Source: Thermoleophilia bacterium
GTDB taxonomy: Bacteria; Actinomycetota; Thermoleophilia; Miltoncostaeales; Miltoncostaeaceae
Assembly: GCA_017882555.1 (NCBI GenBank)
Contig: JADGPH010000099.1
Span: 1 to 5,998, forward strand
DNA length: 5,998 nt
Direction: 5' to 3'
Shown: positions 5,864-5,998 of the stretch, in pieces
Numbering within the stretch: the stretch's first letter is position 1
Layout of the letters: each line of letters starts with the position of its first letter
Program-made: the position numbers and the translations under genes
Notes under the pieces: generated by a model
The model's database searches: none
What the model was told of the DNA's origin: nothing
The model's input: only the letters and a program-made list of their open reading frames with translations

Positions 5864-5998
5864 GCGCCGCCCCCGCGACGCGCGGATCCCGCGCTTTTCT
5901 GTCGCCGAGCGCCTCTTGCATTGGCTGCTCGCCGGCGCGTTCTTCGTCCTGCTCGGGACGGGGTTCTTGATGTCCGTGCCGGCGCTCTCGGGCGAGGT
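5850..5998 (+). CDS. Cytochrome b-type membrane subunit, N-terminal fragment
   Basis: Only the first 49 codons are present; the gene runs off the right edge. The protein starts with a basic cytoplasmic-type segment (ATARRRPRDAR) and then reads FSVAERLLHWLLAGAFFVLL (16-35). This is the opening of diheme cytochrome b subunits such as formate dehydrogenase gamma and Ni-hydrogenase cytochrome b, in which the histidine after ERLL/ERxx (H24 here) ligates heme b. The first transmembrane helix covers about residues 22-42. The ATG lies inside the end of the oxidoreductase gene (14-base overlap) with no strong Shine-Dalgarno site, suggesting translational coupling. The likely role is passing electrons between membrane quinol and the molybdenum subunit, as YedZ does for YedY, though the sequence seen is not YedZ-like. 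Assignment rests on a short fragment. Confidence 0.75.
   Translation, partial: MATARRRPRDARIPRFSVAERLLHWLLAGAFFVLLGTGFLMSVPALSGE

Noticed and set aside
1..5998. CRISPR array, insertion sequence ends or transposase
   Set aside because: I found no regularly spaced repeats, no transposase-like frame and no paired terminal inverted repeats flanking the relaxase gene.

Overview
The window is GC-rich bacterial DNA. I hand-counted about 59% G+C in the gene-free left end; individual coding lines I sampled ranged from 62% to 83%. The composition, the GTG start on one gene, the general lack of Shine-Dalgarno sites and the protein types suggest a high-GC Actinomycetota chromosome or integrated element. 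That is an inference; nothing in the window fixes a taxon.

Layout from left to right. Positions 1-449 hold no convincing gene but contain several inverted repeats, including a bulged 14-bp hairpin at 378-416 that could end the leftward ABC operon. Positions 450-2206 on the minus strand are a two-gene ABC exporter operon: a BcrA-type ATPase (GTG at 2206) whose stop codon overlaps the ATG of a six-helix ABC-2 permease by four bases. A 138-bp gap (2207-2344) holds a dyad and hairpins that may serve as ABC operator and relaxase terminator. Positions 2345-4945 on the minus strand encode an 866-residue MobF (TrwC/TraI-type) conjugative relaxase-helicase with intact nuclease and helicase motifs. A 168-bp divergent intergenic region (4946-5113) carries a small dyad, an 11-bp-period direct repeat, and a short near-copy of the DNA encoding the relaxase metal-binding motif. 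Positions 5114-5863 on the plus strand encode a small sulfite-oxidase-fold molybdopterin oxidoreductase. It overlaps the start of a cytochrome b-type membrane protein (5850 onward) that runs off the right edge.

How the genes may work together. The ATPase and permease should form one exporter. The oxidoreductase and cytochrome b probably form one redox module at the membrane, the cytochrome exchanging electrons between the quinone pool and the molybdenum centre. The relaxase belongs to neither. It would nick and unwind DNA for conjugation, yet no coupling protein, type IV secretion gene, integrase or recognised oriT lies in the window, so it is either the edge of a larger element or an orphan among housekeeping genes.

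I found no clear new multi-gene system. The points most worth following are the duplicated relaxase-motif DNA in the relaxase leader, the relaxase's loss of the second catalytic tyrosine pair, and the oxidoreductase's incomplete twin-arginine motif.
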